Positions 1 through 5,708 of a DNA stretch of 7,155 nt are shown in pieces. The notes beneath the pieces are model-generated. The model made no database searches. It worked only from the letters and a program-made list of their open reading frames with translations, and was not told the DNA's origin. Both the position numbers and the translations under genes were made by a program. Every line of letters starts with the position of its first letter. Positions within the stretch are counted from its first letter, which is position 1. This DNA is from JAMCRM01 sp041685075. Its GTDB lineage: Bacteria; Acidobacteriota; Terriglobia; Bryobacterales; Bryobacteraceae. The DNA is taken from NCBI GenBank assembly GCA_041685075.1, contig JAWLGN010000285.1:1-7155 (forward strand), written 5' to 3'.

Positions 1-255
1 CTGGCTGCGGTCCTGGCGATTGTAGGCGGGATGAGCCAGGCATTTCAGTGGGGCGCGGCGTGGTCCGATGCCGTGCTCACGGCAACACGGCTGGAAAAGG
101 AGCGCGACCGGATCGCCGTGACGCAGCCGGAGAATCTCGACGCCATCAAGGAGTTGGAGCTGCTGGACGAGGTGGTGATGGCGGAGACCCGGGGCTTCTT
201 CCAGCGGCTGTTCGGTTCGGGCGGGCCGAAAACCCAGCAGCCGGCAGGCGGGTAG
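1..255 (+). CDS. C-terminal end of a membrane-associated protein, possibly SLATT/DUF4231-like (partial)
   Basis: The reading frame is open from the first base of the window and ends at TAG 253-255, so the 5' end lies outside. The visible 84 residues begin with a hydrophobic stretch (LAAVLAIVGG) that looks like the end of a transmembrane helix. A tryptophan-containing segment follows (FQWGAAWSDAVLTATRLEKE), then a charged amphipathic helix ending in AETRGFFQRLF, then a Gly/Pro/Gln tail. A membrane helix followed by W...R..A..L..E and a final E-rich helix resembles the C-terminal half of SLATT/DUF4231 two-helix membrane proteins. That is a resemblance by eye only. An ATG at 31 is in frame but would cut the hydrophobic stretch, so I treat it as internal. 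The gene converges on the minus-strand operon with 4 bases between the stop codons. Confidence 0.6.
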   Translation: MAAVLAIVGGMSQAFQWGAAWSDAVLTATRLEKERDRIAVTQPENLDAIKELELLDEVVMAETRGFFQRLFGSGGPKTQQPAGG

Positions 256-264
256 CGGGCTACC
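251..264. terminator. Short hairpin spanning two convergent stop codons
   Basis: GGTAG (251-255) and CTACC (260-264) form a perfect 5-base-pair stem with a CGGG loop. The two TAG stop codons of the converging genes lie in the two arms. It is symmetrical and could act on both strands. The stem is short and no T-run follows on either side, so an intrinsic terminator is doubtful and the symmetry may simply come from two facing TAG codons. Confidence 0.2.
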
Positions 265-2098
265 AGATGTACTCTTTGGCGATAGCGCGCTTGTCGTAGC
301 CGTCGAGCACGTGCACCACCCGGATCTTCTTCAGGGAGATGGGGGAGAGCTGGCCGATGGGGATGAAGACGATGGCGCGGTTCAGGCGGGCGGCGATGGA
401 GCGGAAGATGGAGCGCGGCGGGCGGGCGGCCACGTAGACCACCAGGCGGTCCAGGGAGTAGTCCAGGCCGGCCAGCAGGAGGCGTTCGGCCTTGGTTTCG
501 GCGAAGTCGTAGTCGGGATCGCGCCAGACGTCGAACATGCGGCGGGGCGGCAGGGTCATGAGGAAGCCGCCGTACTCGGCGCGCCCGATGCCGGGACCCA
601 CCATGTTGTCGAAGGGGAAGGTGGAGTAGAAGGCCATGTCGCTCTCGTTCTGGTTCTCGCCGAGCCAAGTGGTGAGGTACGGGTAGCGGGTGTCCTCGCG
701 GTCCTCGTCGAAGATGACGATCACGGAGCCGACTTCGCCGGAGATCTTCTGAAACTCCCGTACCCAGATGCGCCTGCGATGCCAGTTGCGGATGGTTTCC
801 CGAATGTCTATGCCGTCGAGCAGCGAGGTGGTGAACGGCTCCACCCGGGTGCGCTCCTGGGAAAGAATGCTCTTGCCCTTGGATTTGAGGAAGCGGCCGT
901 AGTCTTCGATGACCAGGTCCTCCGGAGGATAGGAGCAGATGGCGGAACCATCGAGCTGCCGGGCCCATTCGCCCGGCACCTTTTCCTTCTTGCGGGGCTT
1001 GAGGCCCACGGGACGGAGGCGCTGCTTGCTGCTGGGGAGGCGGCGGCGGAGGCGGAGGCGGCGCGTGTCGAGCCAGACCTCTTCGCCGGAAATATCCACG
1101 GTCTGGAGATCTGTGGCGGTCTTCTGCGGGGGGTAGTCGCCGGCGGTCTCCCAGACCTCCCAGGCGTAGTTGTCGTCCACCACGCTGCGGGCGGCCACGG
1201 TGAGTTCGTAGAGTCCGGCGGTGAGCTGGTTGGCGGCCAGGGCCAGGTTGCGGGTGTAGCGGGCCAGCATGCGGCGCTGCCAGTGGGCCATGCGCTCGCC
1301 CGTATGGGCTTCGTAGCTCTTCTCGGCTTCGCGGAGGAGGGCCAACTGCGCGCGGGGACGGTCGATGAGTTTGTGGTCGGAGAGCGCCTCGCGGTACTGC
1401 TCGTAGCGGTATTGCAGGAAGGGGTACTCGACGGTGATTTCGGCGAGCGAATCGGGTTGGGGGTTGACCACCTGGATGTGCTCGCGGCGGGCGCGCGCCA
1501 TGGGCTGCGCCTGGGGCCGCTCCATGGCGTCGAGCACGGGATCGAGGAGGTTGAGGGAAAGAACCACGAAGACGCGGGCCAGCGGGTCGGTGCCCTGCAG
1601 TTTCCAGGCGATGCCGTCGGCGTGATGGGCGATCTCCTCGGAGCGCGGCTGGGGGTAAAGGCGGTAGGCCTCGATGTAGCGTTCCAGGCCGATGCGGCGC
1701 AGGGCGTAGGGGTCCGGGCAGATATCGGGCAGGTGGGGGCGTTCGCCGGCGTCTGGGTCGGCAAAGACGACTTCGGCGTTGATTTCGAGCGCCGTGCGAA
1801 TGGCCTCGGTGAAGGGGTCGGCGGGCTCGACCGGGAGGTAGACGGCGCGATCTTCCCCGGTGGTGTCGTCCGGGTAGAAGATGACGGAGATCTCGGGCAG
1901 GCGCGCGACGGCGCGCAGGTAGGCCTGCCGGAGGGTGGTGGGGAGTTCGACCGCCACCACTTGGGGGCGCTCGCGGAGAATGGCCCGCCGCACTTCGATG
2001 GCGAACTCCAGCCGTCCGGGCACCACGGGGAAGTAATGGAAACGGCCCCGGAGAAGGCTGCCGGCTTCAGGAACCAGCCGGTCGATGTCTCCGGGCAT
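260..2098 (-). CDS. TraB/Tiki-like N-terminal domain fused to an unrecognised C-terminal domain (612 aa)
   Basis: Residues 15-120 match the TraB/PrgY/Tiki pattern: a GxxH motif (G18-RF-H21), then VRRAI...RPQVVAVELP (residues 36-53, with glutamate E51), and later the helix-strand IRTALEINAEVVFADPD (100-116), comparable to the TraB 'AI..A...ga.v.l.DRD' segment. TraB-type proteins are putative metal-dependent proteases or signal-processing enzymes; related DUF5682 proteins occur beside MoxR ATPases. Residues 130-330 are mainly helical. Residues 340-372 are very basic (RRLRLRRRLPSSKQRL). The C-terminal half (about 380-612) contains a strand ending in acidic residues (VIVIFDEDRED, 459-469), FYSTFPFDNMVGPGIGRAEY (490-509) and a conserved-looking end KEYIW; I cannot assign it to a family. 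No signal peptide or membrane helix is seen, so it is probably cytoplasmic. I chose ATG 2098 over a TTG at 2143 because of the strong Shine-Dalgarno sequence at 2108-2117. The start overlaps the MoxR gene by 32 bases, implying translational coupling. Confidence 0.8.
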   Translation of the reverse strand: MPGDIDRLVPEAGSLLRGRFHYFPVVPGRLEFAIEVRRAILRERPQVVAVELPTTLRQAYLRAVARLPEISVIFYPDDTTGEDRAVYLPVEPADPFTEAIRTALEINAEVVFADPDAGERPHLPDICPDPYALRRIGLERYIEAYRLYPQPRSEEIAHHADGIAWKLQGTDPLARVFVVLSLNLLDPVLDAMERPQAQPMARARREHIQVVNPQPDSLAEITVEYPFLQYRYEQYREALSDHKLIDRPRAQLALLREAEKSYEAHTGERMAHWQRRMLARYTRNLALAANQLTAGLYELTVAARSVVDDNYAWEVWETAGDYPPQKTATDLQTVDISGEEVWLDTRRLRLRRRLPSSKQRLRPVGLKPRKKEKVPGEWARQLDGSAICSYPPEDLVIEDYGRFLKSKGKSILSQERTRVEPFTTSLLDGIDIRETIRNWHRRRIWVREFQKISGEVGSVIVIFDEDREDTRYPYLTTWLGENQNESDMAFYSTFPFDNMVGPGIGRAEYGGFLMTLPPRRMFDVWRDPDYDFAETKAERLLLAGLDYSLDRLVVYVAARPPRSIFRSIAARLNRAIVFIPIGQLSPISLKKIRVVHVLDGYDKRAIAKEYIW

Positions 2099-2918
2099 AC
2101 CGTAGCGCCTCCTCCCCGAGGGTCTGGACGATGGAGGTTTCAAGGGCCTCGATTTCGTGGGTCTTGCGGGTGGCCAGGTTCTTCAGCTTGATGGCGAACC
2201 GGGCGATGTTGATGCCGTCGCGCACGGTGTAGCGCTCGTCGGCGGCGTGGGCCTGCTGGAGGAAGTCGGTGACGTAGTTGAGGATGCGCTCCTCGGCGAA
2301 GGGGAGGTTCTCGCGGAGGATGTGGAACTCCTCGTCGCGTTCGGGGAAGTCGATGAAGATCTGGGGCTGCAGGCGGGAGTGGATGTACTCGGGCAGTTCG
2401 AAGGTGGAGGCGTCGTCGTTCATGGTGGCGACCAGGCGGAACTGCGGGTGGGCGTGAATCTTCACGCCGGCGACGATGGATTCCACGTAGCGGCGGTTGT
2501 CGAGCAGGGGAGCCAGAGAGGCCCAGCTTTTCTCGCTCATGCGGTTGCCTTCGTCGAGGATGGCGATACCGCCGCGGACCATGGCGGTGACCAGGGGGGA
2601 GGCGACGTATCGGAGCTGGCCCTCGCCCTCGATGACGGGGGTAACGAGCAGGTCTTCGGGGCGGGTATCGAGGGTGGCCTGGAGGATGTACACTTCGCGG
2701 CCCAGGCGGCTGGCGGCGGCGTAGGCCAGGGTGGTTTTACCCACCCCAGGCTTGCCGAGCAGCCGGGGGCTCATGGGAAGGTCGTTTTCGTTCACCACCA
2801 TCCAGGCGGCCAGCAGTTGGCGCATCAGCTCCTCCTGCCCCACCCAGCGGACGGGAATTTCGTCGGGGTGAGCGAGATGGAGCGTGACGCCGTCGATCTG
2901 AACCGTCATATCCGTCAT
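2067..2918 (-). CDS. MoxR-family AAA+ ATPase
   Basis: This 283-residue protein carries the complete set of AAA+ motifs: Walker A GKPGVGKT at residues 55-62, Walker B AILDE at 119-123 followed by GNR, sensor 1 with N167 in VATMNDD, and a likely arginine finger at R182 in IHSRLQP. Length and motif spacing fit the MoxR subfamily, whose members act as chaperone-like ATPases that insert metals or remodel partner proteins, usually with a VWA-domain partner. No VWA gene is visible here; the only co-transcribed partner is the TraB-like protein, overlapping by 32 bases, so that protein is the likely client. The C-terminal helical lid (about 205-275) contains TVRDGINIARFA, in the place of sensor 2. The start is ATG 2918; ATG 2909 three codons later is an alternative. 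Neither has a strong Shine-Dalgarno sequence. The frame stays open further upstream but there it is antisense to the methyltransferase gene. Confidence 0.9.
   Translation of the reverse strand: MTDMTVQIDGVTLHLAHPDEIPVRWVGQEELMRQLLAAWMVVNENDLPMSPRLLGKPGVGKTTLAYAAASRLGREVYILQATLDTRPEDLLVTPVIEGEGQLRYVASPLVTAMVRGGIAILDEGNRMSEKSWASLAPLLDNRRYVESIVAGVKIHAHPQFRLVATMNDDASTFELPEYIHSRLQPQIFIDFPERDEEFHILRENLPFAEERILNYVTDFLQQAHAADERYTVRDGINIARFAIKLKNLATRKTHEIEALETSIVQTLGEEALRYARRHRPAGS
2108..2117 (-). promoter_or_regulatory. Shine-Dalgarno sequence that sets the start of the TraB-like gene
   Basis: Read on the minus strand, GGGGAGGAGG ends 9 bases before ATG 2098. It lies inside the end of the upstream MoxR gene, so the downstream gene has its own ribosome entry site within the overlap. 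It also decides against the TTG start at 2143, which would be upstream of this site. Confidence 0.7.
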
Positions 2919-2940
2919 TATCCCGCTTGTTCTAGGATAG
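2919..2940. promoter_or_regulatory. 22-base divergent intergenic region between the MoxR operon and the methyltransferase
   Basis: The two divergent start codons (2918 on minus, 2941 on plus) are only 22 bases apart. The gap is noticeably richer in A+T than the flanks and contains TAGGAT (2933-2938), a weak -10-like hexamer on the plus strand whose complement reads TATCCT-like on the minus strand. I see no convincing -35 box for either direction. The promoters must overlap the opposing coding sequences, so expression of the two operons may interfere. Confidence 0.35.
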
Positions 2941-3441
2941 ATGCGGATGAATGGTTTGCAGTTCCGGAACAGGCTGCCGGTAGCGGTGCTGCTGGACGAC
3001 GTGCGCAGCCTGTACAACGTAGGGGCGTTTTTCCGTACCGCGGACGCGGCCGGGGCCGAGAAGCTGTACCTGTGCGGGATTACGGCGCGGCCGCCGCACC
3101 CGGGGATTGCGAAAACGGCGCTGGGGGCCGAGCGGACGGTCCCTTGGGAGCACTCCTGGGACCCGCTCGAGACGGTGGCGGCGCTGCGCGGCCAGGGGTA
3201 CGAGATCGCCGCCGTGGAGACCTCGCCCGGAGCGGTGGACCTGTTCGAATGGCAGCCGGCCTTTCCGGTGTGCCTGGTATTCGGGCACGAGGTGGAAGGG
3301 GTACGGCCGGCGCTGGCGGAGGCCTGCGGCACACACGTGCGCATCCCCATGCTGGGGAGCAAGCATTCCCTGAACGTGGCCACGGCGGGCGGGGTGGCGC
3401 TCTACGAACTGCTGCGGAAATGCCGGGAGATGCGCCGCTAG
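2941..3441 (+). CDS. SpoU/TrmH-family RNA 2'-O-methyltransferase
   Basis: This 166-residue protein has the three SPOUT motifs of SpoU enzymes in order. Motif 1 is NVGAFFRTADAAG (about residues 26-38) with the catalytic-type arginine. Motif 2 is LVFGHEVEGV (about 111-120). Motif 3 is IPMLGSKHSLNVATAGGVALYE (about 135-156), which forms the trefoil-knot S-adenosylmethionine site. Enzymes of this family methylate ribose 2'-OH groups in tRNA or rRNA. The short length, with no N-terminal substrate-binding domain, resembles TrmL-like minimal members, but the exact target cannot be told from sequence. The start is ATG 2941; ATG 2947 is also possible and has AGGA (2934-2937) at a better distance of 9 bases. 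The stop TAG overlaps the next gene by one base (or 22 bases if that gene starts at 3420). Its G+C content is high and like that of the left-hand genes. Confidence 0.92.
   Translation: MRMNGLQFRNRLPVAVLLDDVRSLYNVGAFFRTADAAGAEKLYLCGITARPPHPGIAKTALGAERTVPWEHSWDPLETVAALRGQGYEIAAVETSPGAVDLFEWQPAFPVCLVFGHEVEGVRPALAEACGTHVRIPMLGSKHSLNVATAGGVALYELLRKCREMRR
3425..3430 (+). promoter_or_regulatory. Shine-Dalgarno-like GGGAGA before the HD phosphohydrolase
   Basis: GGGAGA lies 10 bases before GTG 3441 and inside the end of the methyltransferase gene. The alternative ATG at 3420 has no comparable site at a usable distance, which is why GTG 3441 is preferred. Confidence 0.4.
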
Positions 3442-4730
3442 TGCCGCTTCGCTCGGCTGATCGACATCCGCGTCCGATCCACGGTTTGGTGGAACTGAAG
3501 CCTCTCGAACAGGACATCGTCGATCATCCTGTCTACCAGCGCCTTCGCCGTATTCGGCAACTTGCCCTAACCGACATGGTCTACCCTGGGGCAACTCACA
3601 CCCGATTCGAGCACTCCCTTGGAGTGATGCACGTCGCCGGCTTGATGTTTGATCGGGTGAGGTCCGAGGTGGAGAGATCAGGCCTGACGAGCGGGTTCAC
3701 AGCCGACGATCTCGACAAGGCGGAAGTAATGGTCAGACTGGCTGGACTGCTCCATGACGTCGGTCACGCGCCATTCTCTCATGCCGGTGAAGACGTAATG
3801 CCGGTGATCCCCGGCGAAAAGAAGCGCTACAACCATGAAGACTACTCGGCGGCGATCATCCGTAATGTCTTTGCCGACGTGATCGACAAACACCCAGACA
3901 ATGTCCACGGAATAACGGCAGAGGAGCTGTGTGCATTTCTTGGGCAAGCCAAGCCTCCCAAGAACATGCTGTTCTGGCGGGAATTGATAAAGGGACAAAT
4001 GGACGCTGATCGCGCTGATTACCTGCTGCGCGATTCCCACCACATTGGCGTGGCTTACGGGCGATACGACCTGCCCCGCCTGGTCGCCACGCTCACCGTT
4101 GCACCTGACCCAGAAACAGGAGAGGCGAGAGTAGCCGTCAAGGAGAAAGGAATCCAGGCAGTCGAGGGGTTGATCATCGCCCGGTACATGATGTTTACGC
4201 AGGTCTATTTTCATCACACGCGGAGGGCGTATGATCATCACATCACCGAGGTGCTCAAGTTCGTTCTCGAAGCGGAGTCGCGGAAAAGCGGCGGGCAACC
4301 GTCGCCGACGTTCTTGCCGCCCGAGGCGGCAGATCGCGTTTCGGCCTGCAGCAACCTGGAGAGCTATCTGGCCTGGACGGATCCGGTCGTCTGGGAGTTG
4401 ATCGACAATCGGAGGGCTGGCCTTCACGGGGATCTGATACGGCTGCGCCGACACGATCGGGTCATCGCGCGTACCTCCGCCACGCCGACCCCAAAAGAAG
4501 TGCTTGAATTGCAGAGAAATACTCTTCCGAAGGTGTGTGAGATCGGAGGGTGGCTCGACCTTGCCGATTGTGCGTGGTACAAGTTCGACAAGGCGGGCAT
4601 TTTCGTAAATGACGGGAAGAGAACCGACGAATTGTCTCATTGGTCGGCCGTCGTGAAGGGAATAGATCCTGTTTTTCAGGCGCGGATCTATGTGCCTCTC
4701 GACAGCAAAGAAAAGGCAATAAACGACTAG
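3441..4730 (+). CDS. HD-domain phosphohydrolase, YwfO/dNTP triphosphohydrolase-like (COG1078 type)
   Basis: The product is 429 residues from GTG 3441, or 436 from the in-frame ATG 3420. The N-terminal block IHGLVELKPLEQDIVDHPVYQRLRRIRQL, then YPGATHTRFEHSLGVMHVA, is the hallmark of COG1078 HD hydrolases. Metal ligands are visible: H of RFEHS (residue 58 from GTG), HD of GLLHDVGHAPFSH (105-106), and the aspartate box MDADRADYLLRD (about 187-198). The family includes dNTP triphosphohydrolases, which split dNTPs into nucleoside and triphosphate; related HD enzymes serve nucleotide housekeeping or phage defence. Its length fits the family and no motif is broken. It is probably cytoplasmic. It overlaps the methyltransferase by one base, so it may ride on that transcript, and it is followed 19 bases later by a YwgA-like gene. 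Its composition differs: hand-counted lines give 50-58% G+C against about 68% in neighbours, with many A/T-ending codons, suggesting transfer. Substrate specificity is inferred, not shown. Confidence 0.9.
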   Translation: MPLRSADRHPRPIHGLVELKPLEQDIVDHPVYQRLRRIRQLALTDMVYPGATHTRFEHSLGVMHVAGLMFDRVRSEVERSGLTSGFTADDLDKAEVMVRLAGLLHDVGHAPFSHAGEDVMPVIPGEKKRYNHEDYSAAIIRNVFADVIDKHPDNVHGITAEELCAFLGQAKPPKNMLFWRELIKGQMDADRADYLLRDSHHIGVAYGRYDLPRLVATLTVAPDPETGEARVAVKEKGIQAVEGLIIARYMMFTQVYFHHTRRAYDHHITEVLKFVLEAESRKSGGQPSPTFLPPEAADRVSACSNLESYLAWTDPVVWELIDNRRAGLHGDLIRLRRHDRVIARTSATPTPKEVLELQRNTLPKVCEIGGWLDLADCAWYKFDKAGIFVNDGKRTDELSHWSAVVKGIDPVFQARIYVPLDSKEKAIND

Positions 4731-4738
4731 GATAAAAT

Positions 4739-4743
4739 GGTGA
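4739..4743 (+). promoter_or_regulatory. Shine-Dalgarno GGTGA for the YwgA-like gene
   Basis: GGTGA lies 6 bases before ATG 4750. The in-frame triplet at 4741-4743 is TGA, so the reading frame cannot begin further upstream and ATG 4750 is the first possible start. Confidence 0.6.
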
Positions 4744-4749
4744 CGACCA

Positions 4750-5313
4750 ATGCTTAAGCTCCATGAGGTCCAACTCGACCGCTACGCGCTGATTGCTGAG
4801 GTCATTCGGCGATTCGAGAAGGCTCACTACCGGCTCGGCAAGACCGCCCTGCAGAAGATCGTGTTCCTTCTGCAGCGCTCCTGCGGGGTCGACGTCGGCT
4901 ACAGCTACACGTTGTACACCTATGGTCCTTTCTGCGCGGACCTGGCCAGGGATTTGGACGTGGTGGAGGCGTTCGGCGCCGCGCAAGTTTCTTACGACTT
5001 GAGCTTTGGCGGTTACCAGATCCATCCTGGCCCTGCAAACGAGGAGGTCCGAAATTACGCTGCCGTGTTCTTGCAGAGTATCTCGGGCAACCTCGACAAA
5101 CTTGTGGCGGATTTCGGCGGGCTCTCTGCCAAGGAACTTGAACTACGTTCGACGCTCGTTTACTTGATGAAACCAAGTCTTTCCCGCGAGGAACTGGTTC
5201 AGCAGGTTCGCGATGTCAAACCCCATTTTTCGCCCGATCTCATCGCAACAGCGCTTCAAGAGATCGAGGCGAAGGGCTATGTGGAGACGGCCACCAATGG
5301 GTTCGCCGTTTGA
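4750..5313 (+). CDS. YwgA-like protein, related to Panacea/SocA-type (DUF4065) folds
   Basis: This 187-residue cytoplasmic protein has the YwgA pattern: KTALQKIVFLLQ (residues 31-42), then a short linker, then YSYTLYTYGPFCADLARDLDVVEA (51-74), with the characteristic YGPF turn. The C-terminal part contains LELRSTLVYLMK (130-141), then SREELVQQVRDVKPHFSPDLIATALQEIEAKGYV (about 145-178), which looks like a winged-helix or helix-turn-helix segment. The 'LQKivf...YGP' core is shared with Panacea (DUF4065) antitoxins such as SocA. Function is not known for YwgA itself. From memory, ywgA and the HD-hydrolase gene ywfO are neighbours in Bacillus subtilis, so the same pairing here suggests that the two proteins work together, the small one perhaps controlling or targeting the hydrolase. 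The gene is 19 bases downstream of the HD gene and shares its lower G+C content. The family call rests on motif recall by eye. Confidence 0.75.
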   Translation: MLKLHEVQLDRYALIAEVIRRFEKAHYRLGKTALQKIVFLLQRSCGVDVGYSYTLYTYGPFCADLARDLDVVEAFGAAQVSYDLSFGGYQIHPGPANEEVRNYAAVFLQSISGNLDKLVADFGGLSAKELELRSTLVYLMKPSLSREELVQQVRDVKPHFSPDLIATALQEIEAKGYVETATNGFAV

Positions 5314-5590
5314 CTTGTAGGGATCAATCACGTCGAGGCTCCTAGCACACTCCTGAGCTGCCGGAGGCATCTGTTCAGCGAGACGAAAACGATCAGCCGC
5401 AAGGTGTCTGCCCTCGTCTGGTACCTGGTCACCACCTTGCGCGATTCCCTATTGGCAACGTTGGGCATGGGGATCCTGGTCCGCGCGTGAATCACACTTT
5501 TGCCTCCGGACTCGCTGCCGCTGCGCTTCGAGCGGATTCAGAGGCTGCAGGAGTTCGCCTCAGGTCGGCAAAGGCGGAACGGCTGCGGCC

Positions 5591-5610
5591 GGCCCAAACC
5601 CCTTTTGGCC
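5591..5610. repeat. Inverted repeat upstream of the histidine kinase
   Basis: GGCCCAAA (5591-5598) and TTTTGGCC (5603-5610) pair at 7 of 8 positions around a CCCC loop. No T-run follows, so it is not a standard terminator. A second small inverted repeat, GCGCTG/CAGCGC with a 6-base loop, lies at 5642-5659. Either could be a transcript hairpin or regulator site; the function is unknown. Confidence 0.35.
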
Positions 5611-5659
5611 GCTACTCCCCGAGGACTAGCCGCGGGGGGCCGCGCTGCGCATACAGCGC

Positions 5660-5673
5660 TTGCCGTATACAAT
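5660..5673 (+). promoter_or_regulatory. Possible promoter -10 region for the kinase operon
   Basis: TATACA (5666-5671) and the overlapping TACAAT (5668-5673) resemble a sigma-70 -10 box and stand out in a GC-rich setting, 36 bases before the kinase start. I find no good -35 box at the usual distance; the GCGCTG/CAGCGC inverted repeat occupies that place instead, so an activator-dependent promoter is conceivable. Confidence 0.3.
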
Positions 5674-5708
5674 GAGGGGACGGAAGACCCGGGGAATGGA
5701 AGGCCGCT

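Larger units (their letters stand above)
5314..5708. other. 395-base region without a convincing gene, containing a start-less open frame
   Basis: From 5314 to the TGA at 5488-5490, the frame of the YwgA-like gene stays open beyond its own stop for 58 codons. The readthrough peptide ends LVTTLRDSLLATLGMGILVRA. There is no ATG start, only a GTG at 5404 that would give 28 residues. It may be a decayed gene end or chance. From about 5500 to 5560 a different plus frame shows mostly G/C third positions (PPDSLPLRFERIQRLQEFA), which could be another gene remnant. I see no tRNA, CRISPR repeat or clear intrinsic terminator after the YwgA-like gene. The last 120 bases are GC-rich and hold hairpins and a possible promoter for the kinase gene. 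Confidence 0.5.

Noticed and set aside
311..2191. Long plus-strand open frame (over 600 codons) antisense to the TraB-like gene
   Set aside because: It gives a low-complexity Gly/Ala/Val/Asp/His-rich translation without motifs, and lies opposite a gene with recognisable motifs and a strong ribosome site. It is a shadow caused by high G+C content.
2919..3383. N-terminal extension of the MoxR frame
   Set aside because: It is opposite the methyltransferase gene and has no MoxR-like sequence; AAA+ proteins of this type start close to ATG 2918.
2157..3440. Upstream extension of the HD phosphohydrolase frame by more than 400 codons
   Set aside because: The extension is antisense to the MoxR gene and then out of frame over the methyltransferase. 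Homology-like sequence begins only near 3441, so it is not a fusion protein.
5617..5637. CCCCG/CGGGG inverted repeat as a terminator
   Set aside because: The stem is 5 base pairs with an 11-base loop and no T-run, which is expected by chance in such GC-rich DNA.
5314..5708. tRNA, small RNA or CRISPR repeats in the long gap
   Set aside because: I found no cloverleaf signature such as a T-loop GTTCGA with matching stem, and no regularly spaced direct repeats.
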